Source: Warburgia ugandensis
Lineage: Eukaryota > Streptophyta > Magnoliopsida > Canellales > Canellaceae
Assembly (NCBI GenBank): GCA_035236585.1
Contig: CP141135.1
Location: forward strand, 6,730,001 to 6,794,000
Direction: 5' to 3'
Length of the DNA stretch: 64,000 bases
The notes under the pieces are model-generated. The model was not told the DNA's origin. It saw only the letters and a list, made by a program, of their open reading frames with translations, and made no database searches. Position 1 is the stretch's first letter; every line of letters starts with the position of its first letter. Below, piece after piece: positions 36,001 to 50,091 of this stretch. A program made the position numbers and the translations under genes.

Positions 36001-38800
36001 CGTTATCCAACATATGGGATTAAGCTTTGCCGATCAAGGTCTAACTACCTGCCTTTAGAATTAGGAATTCCTTCCTTCTACCTAAAGAGTCTTGTTTTCT
36101 TAAACACGAAGAAATAAAAACGCCATTGCAATTGTTGGAAATATCCCTTGCTAGCTACAAGGAATTACTCGCTATTATTTGTTTCCCGACCCGAATGGGA
36201 CATCCCATAGCAAGGGATAGATCTCTTCGATGCAAAGATTACCCATGGGTCGTTGTCCCCATGACAAACATGTCGGCAGGTCTTTCCAATCCTTTGACTG
36301 TGCACTGGCCTTTGTTTTTGCAACTTGAGTCTCCATTCGGCAAGCAAAATGGAACCCTGGGTCATCAAATCAGGACCAAGCATATGGGGTCCTTATGACC
36401 AAATACATGTGCAATTTGTATCTCATTTGATGTCATATTGTGAAGGCTTTAACTGTCCAATGAATGAGAATTTTAGATGACGGCCCCTCTAAGTAACAGG
36501 CAATATTATAAATGATTTGGATCTTCAAAATATAGGCCACTTGGAGTTATGGCTGTTCCTTCCATTTAGCCACTAGACTATCGAATGATTCCTAAGCACG
36601 TATATTTTCCATTCTCAACGTCTGTTTCTAACTACCCACATAGACGTCTAGCACGTAAGCAAGTTGACCATGAATTAGGTACATTAGGCCATACTTTTAT
36701 GGTATGCTTCTCTCATGATTTGTTAGGATTCTTGACGAGGCACCAACTGCACAAGTTAAATCACCTTTCGATGGACAGGACAGATAATACATTCACTAAG
36801 GGAGACACCAAAAGTCTACAGGTTAGGTTTGGGTTAGGAGAATTTGGGGGCGTGGTCCATGCTTAGTCCTTAACTAGGACTAGTAGACTGGTAGATGAAA
36901 CAATATGGATCATTGAACAACTACTATTCCCTTTACATTTATAGCCATAATTTTTACGAGTTTGGTGTACGTGCATCTATGAAATATCAACTGCTCTGTG
37001 TTTGCCTTCTGCTCCTCAATAAGTGGCTGCGTCCTTGTTCCTAAGGCAATAATTGGTCTGAAAAGTTGAAGAATTTTGTGTCGCATGGGTGACTCATTTC
37101 TTGTCAGAGTCCCTCTCATATCCGGCCAACCTTCCCAAGTCAAAACTTACGTGAAAGGGTTAAGGGTCCATCTAGAGCCACATCAAGATAGAAACAAGTC
37201 TGTTTGTCATTGGACTGATAGATTCAATTTACCCTGAAGTCATCTATAGTTTTGAAAATAATATGGACCCTTAAACTATGTGTTCTGAAAGCAAGTGGTG
37301 CACCCTCAGACAAAGCCTATGGACCCTTAAGGTGATTAATGTGCATCCCAAGGATATACCTAATTCCGATGGGTCTAACTGTGGCTTGCGTGATCAATCA
37401 TCCAAACTAAATGTTTAAGTTCAACCAACCTGTGGTTTTCACTTGATAACAATGTGATTAGGGCTTATGAATTTGTGCCTTTGCTACTTTTGGGGGTTGA
37501 TTATGTACCAAAACAAGGCATGTATTGGCACTCTGGTGAGGCCCTTGACCCCACAGCCTCTGCCATCACTGCAAGCTAAACATGGGTACCAACCCACTTG
37601 GTACAACATTCATTGTCATGTACCCACCAATTCTTAGAAGGTAATCTGACATTATCAATTGAGATATGAGGAACCAAAACCTCTACTTTTGAGGAAAGGA
37701 GATAAAAGCAAGCCAAAATTATAATCGTGTTGAGCGGAAAAGGTATTTGTTTCATTTTCTAAAAGAAAAGGGAGCCAATCCTTTGTCCTTTTAATTTCTT
37801 TAGAAGACTTTGAACCTTGAAGACCTCACCATCCCCATAGTGTATGAGACAAATGTATGTATTTCAATTAGGGTAGTATTCTATAGTTATAATTCTACTA
37901 GATGTCTTTCTTATTTTGTTGAAAATTGATTTTATGGTATAGACGCTTATAACCTCCCCCTTTATGCCCTCCAATAATAATTTCTCTAGTGTTACGACCT
38001 TTACCACAACAATGCTGTCTATAGGTTAAATTATTTCGTGGATTGAATTTCACTTGACTGTATACGACTTCATTGCATGTGCTCTGGGTAAAAGTTTTGT
38101 ATAAATGCATTGCCTTGTTATTAAGTATTTTTATTTGAGTTCTTTTCTCTCTAAGAGATGGAATAAAATAACCCAAAATAAAATTGCAATAATATTCCTT
38201 TTTTGGTTATGAACGCTGGCTATAATAAGTTGTATAGTGTGTGTCTATATTTATATACGTGTGTGTTAACATTTTATTTAGTTAGCCATGTTGCAGACTA
38301 ACAACAGTTTTATACTGGATGCACATATCATTTGAAAAAAAATGAGCACTTAAAGAGCACAAGTGGGCTCACAATGTCCAATGATCTCTACTGTATGCCT
38401 TGCAAGTAATGCTAGGGATAAGTCACACAACAAAATTGATGATAAAAAATGAAGTTTGTAAACCTCTGTGTTGATTCCTGGGTTAGTCGCCATCTCGGAT
38501 TCTCTTTGCCGGACATCCCCAAGAAATGTATACACATCCTTTTGCTGGCCTATAAGTTGACGACATCCACGATGTTGTATTGAATATCTTATTTTCTTCC
38601 ATTCAAGGCTGGCCGCAAAAAGGTAGCTTATGGTATAATATCCTATGAACCAGCTAAAGCATTAAAAAATGTAACCTCTTGCTGTACTGTCCTATTAACC
38701 AGCTAACTAAAGCATTTAATAGTTCACAAAAGTCTAATAAATGAATGGTCTTGATCAAAAACTTTTTTATTAACTTAGCAAGACTTTATTTTATCCAAAG
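36001..38800. other. Gene-poor stretch, nothing firmly recognised
   Basis: Open frames at 36126-36398, 36585-36866 and 36910-37143 are short and carry no motif I recognise. Loosely repeated phrases (GACCCTTAA near 37265 and 37322) suggest old repetitive DNA. Confidence 0.35.

Positions 38801-38803
<3 letters not shown>

Positions 38804-38830
<27 letters not shown>
38804..38830. repeat. (CT)n(TA)n microsatellite
   Basis: Short CT run followed by TATATATA. Confidence 0.9.
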
Positions 38831-38831
<1 letters not shown>

Positions 38832-40420
38832 GGACTAATATTTAAGCCTTTATAGGCCTTAAGAAAATTTTAATATTATCTTATTAATAAGAGAAGGCAA
38901 TTTTCACCCTTTCTATTTGCCACTTTGACCTTCTATGGTTTAAGAGATACAAGTTTTGTTTCTCAAATGCTTTCATATGGCTATTTATAGACAATAACTC
39001 CCTCACGAACATAACTTACAACTTTCATCGTATTGTACTCTCCAAAGAGCAATTCTTCTCAAAATTTCAAAAGTTGCTAAGTCGGAATTCCATTCTAAAG
39101 ATTCTTGTAGTTTCGAAGGATCCAACTACAAAAGAACTAGGAATGGAGAGCTTTCTCCCTTTTTTCACTCAACTCTTTTGGTCTTGATGGTTTTAAGAAT
39201 GAGTGATTGCCCTTTGCCGACCCTTACTGCCCCTTGTAATGAACCATTGAAATCATTATCTAAGGATTTATCTGCCACTGGGATATTATTTTCTCATTAT
39301 TTTAATCTTCATCAATTTGTTTGATTTTTTAAGATGCAAGTGATAATAGACTTCTGCACCTTTCAAGAAGGGATTTGATTCCTAATTATGATTATTTGGA
39401 AATCCATTACCTAATCCAAGACAACCTCAAAGTCTAAAACTTATACTTGATATTCAATCGCTAAATAGCCCACATTCTTCACGTAATCCTAGATTTGTTA
39501 TATCCATGGATTAATTTGAATTTCTCTAGGAAAGACCAAATAATGTTATAGAAAAATAAGCAAAAAATGTCATTAAATAACATAATATTCACCTCTATAA
39601 TATATAATGAGGAATGCTGGGATACAACGCAACAAATTCTTGTATCCTTCACAGTGCTGGTCCCCTTGCATTGTGGGCCATCCCCATCATTAGATCATCC
39701 TATGCGCACGATTCCATGCTAAACAGATGGTTGTATCCTCTAAACCCTTTGATGAAAATAATATTTTTGTGCATTTCTTTGTTACATCAAAGAAATAAAA
39801 GGGAAAAAAGAAAGGCAAAATGTTTTATGCATTTGTTAAGAAATTAAGTCATTGATATTGGAAGGTCCAATAAAGCATCCATGATCTCTTTGCGTGGGAA
39901 TCAAGTGATTCTCTTATGATGAATAACGAGATAAAAGATCATGATCACATGCCATCAGATTAGTGGGGCCAACCAAAAAGATGAAAATCTCCGTCCCTGT
40001 TTCGCTACAAATAGTGAGAAGGGGCGTACGATACTCAATTGGGTTAGAATTCTGTGCATAGCTCATTCGTAGCATGATCTAAGGTTTTGATCATTGGAAA
40101 AAGAGAGGCCCCACGTATACTTTTCCCCCACTATTTCCCGAGCGAAATATGTGCAACCGCCCATGTGAGAAATCGGATGCCTCATTGTCTGTCACTTTTC
40201 AAGGGAGTGCGTTTATCAAATTTGCTCCAAAAGTGAAATTGCTAAACGCGAGTAGAATTGGCCAATTCGGCTTTTTAAACGATCAAAAGCTGCTTTTTAC
40301 AGAGGACAGGTCCAAAAACCATTGCAGAAGCTTGTCTGGTGTCATAGCTCTACGCAAAGGCACGTCCGTCCACTGCTATTTTAATGATTTCTCACGTTTG
40401 CTGCGCACTTTCAGTCTCTC
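38831..40420. other. Gene-poor stretch, nothing firmly recognised
   Basis: Open frames at 39614-39847 and 40149-40427 are without recognisable motifs. Moderately GC-rich islands within AT-rich DNA hint at decayed mobile elements. Confidence 0.3.
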
Positions 40421-40892
40421 ACTTTAGCAAAGATTGCTCTAATCATAGTTTCCTCTAATCAAACTCATTCTATCTTGACTATCAGACAACTTTGTTGATA
40501 TTTCCACCAGATTATATGTATATGAGTTGTGTTAATTTCTGATGTTTTATATAGGTGCAAGGACTAGGAGCATGTAACGTTTGATTGGTTGAAAAAAAAA
40601 AAGGTAGAGGGAACGACAATTAAAAACTTTTTTCTAGCCAATCACATGTTATATGCATTTTACCTACAACCCCTAGCTGAAATTACTGCTTGTAGTGTAA
40701 CCTTAAGATCACAGATTTAAGGAGTAAAAACAATCTCTTACAAAATGCACGATAAAAATATATACTATTGCCATTTGCACCTTTCTTGAATCCTGCATAC
40801 AAATGAGTTAAATATCAACAAAGTTGTCTAATAATCAAGATAGATTAAGTCTTATTAGAGGAAACTATGATTAGAGCAATCTTTGCTAAAGT
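40421..40892. mobile_element. Foldback (MITE-like) element with 82-83 bp inverted repeats
   Basis: The left arm 40421-40503 (starting ACTTTAGCAAAGATTGCTCT) and right arm 40811-40892 (ending AGCAATCTTTGCTAAAGT) are reverse complements at most positions. A second, weaker inverted pair lies inside (about 40569-40596 and 40631-40657, around GATTGGTTGAAAA / TTTTCTAGCCAATC). The interior of about 307 bp has no coding capacity and holds a degraded SINE, which lengthens the right side. No clean target duplication was seen, so the superfamily is open. Confidence 0.75.
40685..40806 (+). mobile_element. Degraded Au-like SINE inside the foldback element
   Basis: Phrases GTGTAACCTTAAGATCACAG, AACAATCTCTTACAAAATGC and AATCCTGCATAC follow the order of Au-like copies elsewhere in the window, with many changes and no clear tail. 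Confidence 0.55.
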
Positions 40893-40902
40893 CAGAGCCT
40901 GC

Positions 40903-40972
<70 letters not shown>
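40903..40972. repeat. Compound microsatellite (CT)n(AT)n
   Basis: CT run to about 40946, then AT run to about 40972. It is the mirror complement of the (AT)n(AG)n tract at 41280-41380. Confidence 0.96.
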
Positions 40973-41096
40973 TCTATGGAAAATTGAAAACGTCAAAGTG
41001 AGCTGTGACTTATAAAGAGTAAGATGAGGAGGTAACAGTCGAAAGGTATTCATTTTATATTCAGATTTCATCTTTCCCAAAGGAGTATTCGCCACA

Positions 41097-41180
41097 TCAA
41101 GATGACAGGATTCGAACCTATTGCCCCCCTATCTTATTAGTCCCAAAACAGATGCGCTGACTAGACTGTGCTACACCTCG
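41097..41180 (-). pseudogene. trnP: Nuclear copy of mitochondrial trnP-UGG (NUMT)
   Basis: Minus strand starts CGAGGTGTAGCACAGTCTAG, continues CAGCGCATCTGTTTTGGG with the UGG anticodon and ends AGGTTCGAATCCTGTCATCT. This is the plant mitochondrial proline tRNA, which differs from the plastid trnP. The segment after the anticodon loop is altered and longer than in a normal tRNA, breaking the anticodon stem, so it is probably not functional. The flanking bases to about 41275 may also be mitochondrial. Confidence 0.85.
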
Positions 41181-41276
41181 TCTCTCCCCCCTTACAACTA
41201 GGTAGGGGGCCTAAACATAGTAAGGTCACCCGATCGATGAAGACTCGAACCGAACTCGCCCATGCTTTTTGGGCAC

Positions 41277-42435
<1,159 letters not shown>

Positions 42436-42448
42436 TTAATATAACAAG

Positions 42449-42482
42449 TCACGTGTGGGCCACGTGAAAGAGATGACGTGGC
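42449..42482 (+). promoter_or_regulatory. Cluster of three ACGT boxes (two G-boxes and a UPRE-like box)
   Basis: CACGTG at 42450-42455 and 42461-42466, then GATGACGTGG at 42472-42481. The reverse complement of the last, CCACGTCATC, equals the core of the plant unfolded-protein response element; G-boxes bind bZIP and bHLH factors. The cluster is about 215-245 bp upstream of the O-fucosyltransferase ATG; a TATA-like TTTATAATT follows at about 42539-42547. Function is inferred. Confidence 0.6.
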
Positions 42483-42694
42483 TTTCTAAAAATCGAAACT
42501 GGTCGCGTCTGTGCTATCTAGAAAGTGTCTTTAAATTTTTTATAATTTTTTTATTTATTTGGGCGCGGTTTCTTCGAGGGAAATTTCATTTTTCTTGTTT
42601 TTGTTTTCTGCTTTAATTTTCTTTCCCTTACTCGTCGCGTTCTCCTGTGTGAGAAACGGCAGCTGTAGACGAGCGCTTTCCTTTCTCGCCGGCG

Positions 42695-45600
42695 ATGGCT
42701 TACTCTCGCCGGCGGCAGAACCAGAATGGCCTGCGGTGGCTGATTCCGGCTATCACGACTGTATCTGCTTGTGCTCTTCTCGTTCTCGCTCTCGTTTCCT
42801 TTCTCACTCCTCCGCCTCTCGATAAACATCCTCCTCTTCCATTTCCGTATCATAGCCATCGAAATGTATTGAGTTTGTTCTTATCTCAAAATTTTCCTGT
42901 TTCTTGGATCGAAGATCTTTGTTTTTCCCCATATTACTCACTTTTTTTTCTCTGTTCCCAGTCGAGAAATGGCGGTTTGGCCCGAAGTAATGCGATCGGA
43001 GATAAGCTGTTCCGAGTGCCGGTGAGATTTTCGGTTTTTTGTTGTTTTTCTATGTTTTTTGTTTGATTTTTTATTGTCTGAGATCTTTTGATGTTGATTG
43101 TTCTTTTGGATCGTGATTGGATCTGATATTTTGATTTTTGGAATTTAGAATGGTGGAGGGAGTTCTGGACATGATCTTTGGGTTTCGAAGATATCGAAAT
43201 TCTACTACGGGTGTAGTAATGCCAGCAATAAGTTTGCAAGTGAGATTCGGTTTTGTTCCTTTTTCTGTTTCTGTTCTCTTTTTTTGTGTTTGTTGGGGTG
43301 TATTTATTATTGAATCTGGAGGTTTATCTTGATCTTAAACTGAGGGAACGGAAATTTTTTAGCCTGTTTAGTTATTAGGATTAAGTGATTGAGGTTATTA
43401 TCGTGGATACCAATTTGCTGTAGGCTCGATGTGAATTAATTGTAACATAAGGATAAAGAGAGCATCTTTTCTCATTGCATATTGTATTTCACTTCTAAAA
43501 CTTCTCACTTATAGTGAAAAGTCGAATTAGCACCAGAACCGCTCTGTTTGTATGTCTGAATTTGAACGGCATAAATATTTTCTTCTGTTTGAATTTGAGA
43601 AAATGAATGTGACTTACTTTGGGACATATATGAAATGCTCCTTGACTAACATAAGATGCATCTGTTCTATTTACAGAAGCTGATGCTAACACACATCCGA
43701 ATAGGTACTTGCTAATTGCAACTAGCGGGGGCTTAAATCAACAGAGGACAGGAGTAAGATCCTTGATCCACACAGTCTTTGGACTTGCTAAAGAGAACTT
43801 GTTTTTGTTAATATGCTTGCAGAAATGCCACTGTGATCTTCTTTATATTTTTTTCCATGTGAAATAATCTATATTTTGGTCAGACTCCCTGAAAAATCAG
43901 TACATGTTGGGAGAGAATTCTGAATTAGTTATAGATATTGATATAAAGAATCTAATTAGTTGATTATGAAAATGAAAAGGAACAAGGGAACTTAATGGTA
44001 AAGAGCTTATTCAATTCAACGGGATAGAAAGAAGCGTAAAAAGTTTAGCCATTGGGAACAATGGTCTTTTATGTGGCCTGCTCACTTTTTAGTGGGTTTG
44101 GAGTGACCATTCTACTGTGGTAGTTTGAGCTATCCATCATAGCACTTGTCCACATAATGAATTACACACTGGAATTTTTTGATGGAACCAATATTCATTT
44201 CAGAAATCATGATGGAAGCAAATGAGATGGCTCATCTACAGATACAGTTGGTTTAGAAGTACATGGTGTTGTTGTGAGTTGGCCAGTGAAGGCTGCAATG
44301 ATATCCTTAATGATAACTTTCTAGTGAAAGAAGCAGGAGAAAAGAAAACAATCCTATATCTTTTAGAAAAGGACTTGAGGAATTGGTGAGATGACGAATT
44401 TACTACTTTATTTGACGCTAAGAACCACAAAGAAACTCCCTTGTGTGATTTCACCACGTGAGAAGTTCTGTAGGTCAAGTTTCACAAGGTGATGTCCTAT
44501 ATCTTGATGTTCCTCATTTTGCACATTATGTGTTTGGATGATACTCATTCAGAACTAAGATCAGAAAATTAACTTTGGGGCGCCTTTTTTTTTTATGGGC
44601 TGGGGTGTTTGAAATTTGCATTTGTGTTTCTTTGAAACTTATTAGGGCAAGTGTGCAATTGCTTATAATGACCTCTTACTGCTCATTTTCCAATCTTTGT
44701 AAGGAAATGAATTTGCCAGCAAAGAAAGTGAAACAATTTTAACTTATCAAATTTGATATTTTGAAATTTCTAATTATAAATAAAGTTACGGTTTTGAGGA
44801 TAATGAAACTGCAGAATATTTATGTATGGAGCAGCAGACTACATTGCCGAAGAAAGCACAATCAAAGAAGAAGTAGAGATGAGTTGTAGAAAAAAGCTAT
44901 GCAACTGGAAGTGTCAACAGTAAAAGCTGAAAGTAAAAATGACCGAGTCAAACTCAGAGAATAACATTTCATTCTAATGTTTATTTAAGGTTTCAGTCCT
45001 ATCAAACTATCCCCTACAACTTCTATGTCTGAGATTGACTAAATTTTGAGTGTTGCATATCTGGACTTCATGTGCTAAAACAAGGAAGCTTACAATTGCT
45101 ACTTTAAAACAAGTCAGTGATCAATTCTAACCCCAAAAATTCATACCCAATGAACTTCTAATTAAAGAATCTTCTTCAGCATTCAATTATATATGGATTG
45201 AATTCAAAATCTGGAACATGGAGGCCTTATCATCATACTGGTAGGAGTTGATTTGAAATTCAGAATCATTCCAATATTGTCCCACTGAATCTGGAAAATA
45301 TCTCTACATACCGCACAGTCAACATAAAAAACCAACGAGGCCTCATACTTTTCTGCAATTGGGAAATCTGAGCTCAGCTTCTAAATGCTGATGGCGTGCT
45401 GATTTCAGCAACTCAACTCTTCTTCAGCTTCTTCACTCTTTCTCTCATATTCCCTAGCTGTAGAATATTTGTATTGCTTCAGCTGCTATTGCTGGCAAAT
45501 CAGGCTCCTGCTACTAGTAGTAGGAACTTTTTTCTTTAGGAAATTGGATCTGGAGATCATTTGGATTAACTTCTTCATCTTGCAAGTTCATTGGCTAGAT

Positions 45601-48600
45601 TATCTTCAGTTTTCTATGCATGGTGATTGGATTTGATAGACCTTACATGTATTATGATTAGGAGTGCTTACAGGATGAATACATCTATTTGCCAAATGAA
45701 AGTATGAACAACTGAAATGTAAGTTGCCCCCCCCCCCCCTATTTAATGGTCTAAACCATTTACATACATATAAAGTGTAAGATTTATGAATCTTGCACCA
45801 AATTCAACCCTATCTGAAAACTATAAGCCTCTCATTTCTTGCTTTCAAGTGGGAAATTAAAAAAATGAAAAACAATGTTCTATTTTTATCTACAAAGCAT
45901 CTACCTATCAAAGGCTTTGAATATTGGAACGAGGGACAACGTTGGGTTAGGTACCATATAAAGCAAGATCTCATTAATTAATCGTTTGAGTGGAATCTGC
46001 TTGTATCTTAAGCGTTCATATTTTCCCTTGAAAAATGAAAATCCTATGATTAGATCACAGATACTGGTTTCAGTTCTCGGTTGCAGCACACTCTTACTGG
46101 ATACTTGAACCTTGTGTTATTAGATTGCTGTTTATAATCAGTATGATGCTTATTTTCTGCAGATAACAGATGCTGTTGTTGCAGCTCGCATACTGAATGC
46201 TACTCTCGTTATCCCAAAGCTAGACCAGAGATCATTCTGGAAAGATGCTAGGTTGTTGTCAGCAATTTAATAGGGATATCATTTTTTTTTTTTAAATTTC
46301 TTTTGAACATCAGCATATTAAAGTTGGGTGAGTGTATGCGGTGTCTCACTAATAGCATCTGCCAGCTATGTGAACTAACGTATTTTGCAATGTCTTTTGC
46401 AGTGACTTCAGTCAAATCTTTGATGAAGATTGGTTCATTTCATCCCTTAAGAAAGATGTAAAAATCATAAAAGAGCTGCCAAAAAAGGGTGGAAAAGCTC
46501 TAACTCCGTATACAATGCGTGTTCCAAGGAAGTGCACTCCAACATGCTACCAGAAGCGTGTGTTACCTGTCCTTCAAAAAAGGCATGTAAGTGTTCAGAT
46601 CTCTAAAATTTGAATGAACTTTTTTCCACATTAGTGTCTACCTCCTGCTTCAGTGCCTTCTGCTTCTGGTTATGTATTCCATTTTGCTTCAATTGTCTAA
46701 TGCTATTACTAGTATCAAAGATGCTCAATTTTCCAGTTGAGCTCAGAAGAATCCTAAACAGAAATTCCTTCTTTGGTTGGAAAACATGATTCTATATACT
46801 ACATGTAGTGAAAGCCCATCATACTCTTCCTAGGGTAAGTTAAAAGGAAAATAACTTGCATGCTTTGGACCATATTGTTGTTCAAGTTGCAGAAACTATG
46901 GAGTGGATATTTCTCATCACATTTTTCTTAACTATTGACCTCACCTCAAGTGCAGACTTGAGTGTTATCAGTACTCCAAATTTTGTTAGACATTGTCAAT
47001 GGTCAAGCGGTGACCTGCTTGTCACTTCAGGTGCTTGAAAGTTAATCTCTAGTAAAGTTACTTGAAGTTGCAGTTGCATTAATTCTGGAGCGGTTTTTGT
47101 AGGCACAAGAGGACTTGGGGTGCTATTGTGTCGATTGAGGGTGAGCGTGCCATCATTAGAAGTAAATTCCTGCAGCACTGGCTTTTACATAATCTATTTC
47201 CTGGTCAGCACAAGAACTGATCCAGTGGAAGTCCTTACTTGTTACTCTATTCACTTACCTTTACCAGTCTGTCATCTCCTTGAAGAATTTCAAGAGGAAA
47301 TTCAGTACCGTCTCTCTTTTATAGGCTTAAGTTCTCTCTTTTGCATTTGGGACAATGTACTGCACGTCACCCTGCCAACCTAGAGTAAGTCATAGTTGGA
47401 TTCACTATTGGTTTCTTGGCCAAAGATTAAATAATTCCATGTAGCTGATTGAGTTATTATTTGATAATAACAGAAGCACATTTTTAGAGGATGTTTGGCC
47501 ATCATTGCTTAGATTTTTACTCGTCTTTGGCTCAGGCTTTGTATTTGATCATCTTATATTTGACTGATATATGGGTTTTTGCTTATTCATTGAGGAATTT
47601 AATGTTCAATCAAAATACTTTATAATGGCACAGGCTGTTCGGCTCACCAAATTTGATTACAGACTAGCAAATAAGCTAGATGCAGATTTACAAAAGCTAA
47701 GATGCAGAGTAAATTATCATGCATTGAAGTTCACAGACAATATAAGTAAGATGGGTAAAAAATTGACCAAAAGGATGAGAAAGAAAAGCAGCCATTTCAT
47801 TACATTGCACCTGAGGTAAAATTTGGGACCTGATAATCACCTTTTTCTGTTATAAAATGCTTCGCTCTTTTACTTACTTTCCAGTTTGCTTTCATGTGTA
47901 CTTCAGAATCATATAAACTTCTGGTTAGAATGGGAAAACTATGTGATACATATCATCTTCTGGTTCTTCAGGTTTGAACCTGATATGCTGGCATTTTCTG
48001 GATGCTATTATGGTGGAGGGGACAAGGAAAGGAAGGAATTGGGAGCAATACGCAGGAGGTGGAAAACTTTACATGTACGCCAGCAAAATTAGTCTGTTGA
48101 AAGGGATGAAATGGTTCAAACTTAGGCATCTAAACTGTCTGACATATTCCTGCCATGCTATTGCAGATAAGCAACCCAGACAAGGAACGGAGGCATGGAA
48201 AATGCCCACTCACACCCGAGGAGGTTGGCCTCATGCTGAGAGCCTTGGGCTTTGGCAGTGATGTTCACATCTATGTGGCATCTGGGGAAGTGTATCGAGG
48301 AGAGGAGACATTAGCACCTCTGAAAGCATTATTTCCTAATTTTCATTCAAAAGAAACTATAGCTAGCAAGGAAGAGTTGGCACCATTCTCCTCGTTTTCT
48401 TCTCGCATGGCTGCACTTGACTTCATTGTTTGTGACGAAAGTGATGTCTTTGTGACTAACAACAATGGTAATATGGCTCGAATTTTAGCTGGTCGAAGGT
48501 ACCAACTTGTAGTTTCTCTTTGTTCTTTGTTTTTCATAAGCAGCAAATGCCCATCTGGTTGATTAAATGCTATTGCTGATGCAGGAGATATTTTGGACAC

Positions 48601-49044
48601 AAGAGGACAATTCGCCCTAATGCAAAGAAACTTTACTCTCTGTTTCTGAACCGAGCCAACATGACCTGGGAAGCATTTGCCTCGAAAGTACGTACCAATC
48701 AGAGAGGCTTCCTGGGAGACCCAAATGAGAGCCGACCAGGCAGAGGCGAGTTCCATGAGAATCCTTCAACCTGCATATGTGAAGATTCTGCTGCTAAGGC
48801 TGCAGACTCTACTTTCCAAAGTCGGTCAAAACCTGGTAGTAAAAAGGGAAAGGAGGATATTAGTTATGGTTCCAGTGATTCAACAGATTTTATTGATGAT
48901 GAGGTGGAATTATCTGACTTGGATTATGCAGAGCGTCAGATGGATCTCCAAGAGAAAGGACTATCCAATGGAACAGAACTAGATTATGATCTGTTTATCA
49001 AGGCTGAGGAACCGCCTGAGTTGACAGAGATTCTCTCAGACTAG
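42695..49044 (+). CDS. O-fucosyltransferase family protein (plant, PF10250 type)
   Basis: Ten coding exons join in frame: 42695-42865, 42962-43021, 43149-43239, 43677-43753, 46163-46251, 46403-46586, 47634-47815, 47972-48074, 48167-48498 and 48585-49044, giving 582 aa. The N-terminus is a basic stretch (MAYSRRRQNQ) followed by a hydrophobic segment at about 15-37, a type II signal anchor expected for the Golgi. The lumenal part has the family hallmarks RYLLIATSGGLNQQRTG (117-133), DAVVAARILNATLVIPKLD, the region RMAALDFIVCDESDVFVTNN (from 399) and RRYFGHKRTIRPN (about 429-441). The C-terminal 110 residues are acidic and Ser-rich and probably unstructured. Such enzymes transfer fucose from GDP-fucose to wall glycans or proteins; the exact substrate of this member cannot be read from sequence. 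Intron 4 (43754-46162) is the longest. All splice sites are GT..AG and no lesion is seen. Confidence 0.94.
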
Positions 49045-49933
49045 TGGCTTTCTTTCTCCCTTGAGAAGAGTTTTTTTCTTTAACCCATTCTTTCATCAAT
49101 TTTTTGGCCTTTGTCCCTAACAGTTTGCTTCCCTGAAATTTCTCAACTGCCAATGCAGTGCTATCCTCTGTACATAATCCTCCGTAGATCTGTACAGTAT
49201 TCCTTTCCTTCAATCCCAAATCTAAAATTGGAGCAGCACCAAGGTAAGCTGTTATATCAAAGCTCAGAGCTCTCATGTACACATTCATAAAATATACTTG
49301 GGCGGTTAAACGGTACACTTTTAAGTATACAATTTGGGGGCTTATATTTATTGTAAATTGGATGTAACAAAGTCATGCAGGGACTGCATTTGAAGTAAAG
49401 CTAGTGTTACCGTGACGTTTCATACTCAGAAGGAAACATGAATATCTGGCCACAGAAAAAGAAGGGAAAAAGAACCAAAAAAAATAGAAGAAGAAGAAAA
49501 TATCATGTGCTTCATTGAAATATTTTCAAGAATCAAACTTTGCTTGCATCAATTTTCTTGTGATTTATATGTCACTCTTTTTTATCTGCATTTATGCATT
49601 GATGCTTGTGCTGGTGCTTTCAAGGAGAGGACAGGCAAGTGGTCAGTAGCCTTTGGAAACAGCTTTAGCTCGAAGAACGTTTGTCTTTAATTCTGTCTTG
49701 TTATTTGTAAAGAACTTTTATATGATGTCTGCCCGTGTTAATGCAGACCCAAAAATATTCCCTTGTGGATAGTGCCTGCCGATACTCTTGGCTATTATAT
49801 GAATTGCTCAGAAAGTAGAAAACCAAATACAAATACAATCTGAAGCTTGGGATTATCTGAGACACAATCTTATGGTTGATATGGTCATCTGGTGAGCTTA
49901 ACATGTTACTATCAGCCATGCATCCTAATTATT

Positions 49934-50091
49934 GGATTTACATGCAGATATCATTGCAGGTTGGATCAGCTTGTTAATCCGAACTCTTGGATTTATATGC
50001 AGATACTATTGCAGGTTGGAACAGCTTGTTGATCCGAATTCTTGGATCTATATGCAGATATCATTGCAGGTTGGAACGACTTGTTCGGTAG
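49934..50091 (+). repeat. Tandem repeat, 55-bp unit, about 2.8 copies
   Basis: Units start at 49934, 49989 and 50044 with GGATTTA.ATGCAGATA and contain ATTGCAGGTTGGA.CAGCTTGTT. The unit is not a multiple of three. It is located downstream of the O-fucosyltransferase gene. Confidence 0.92.

Noticed and set aside
41097-41180. Functional nuclear tRNA-Pro gene
   Set aside because: It matches mitochondrial trnP, and the anticodon stem 3' side is altered and enlarged.
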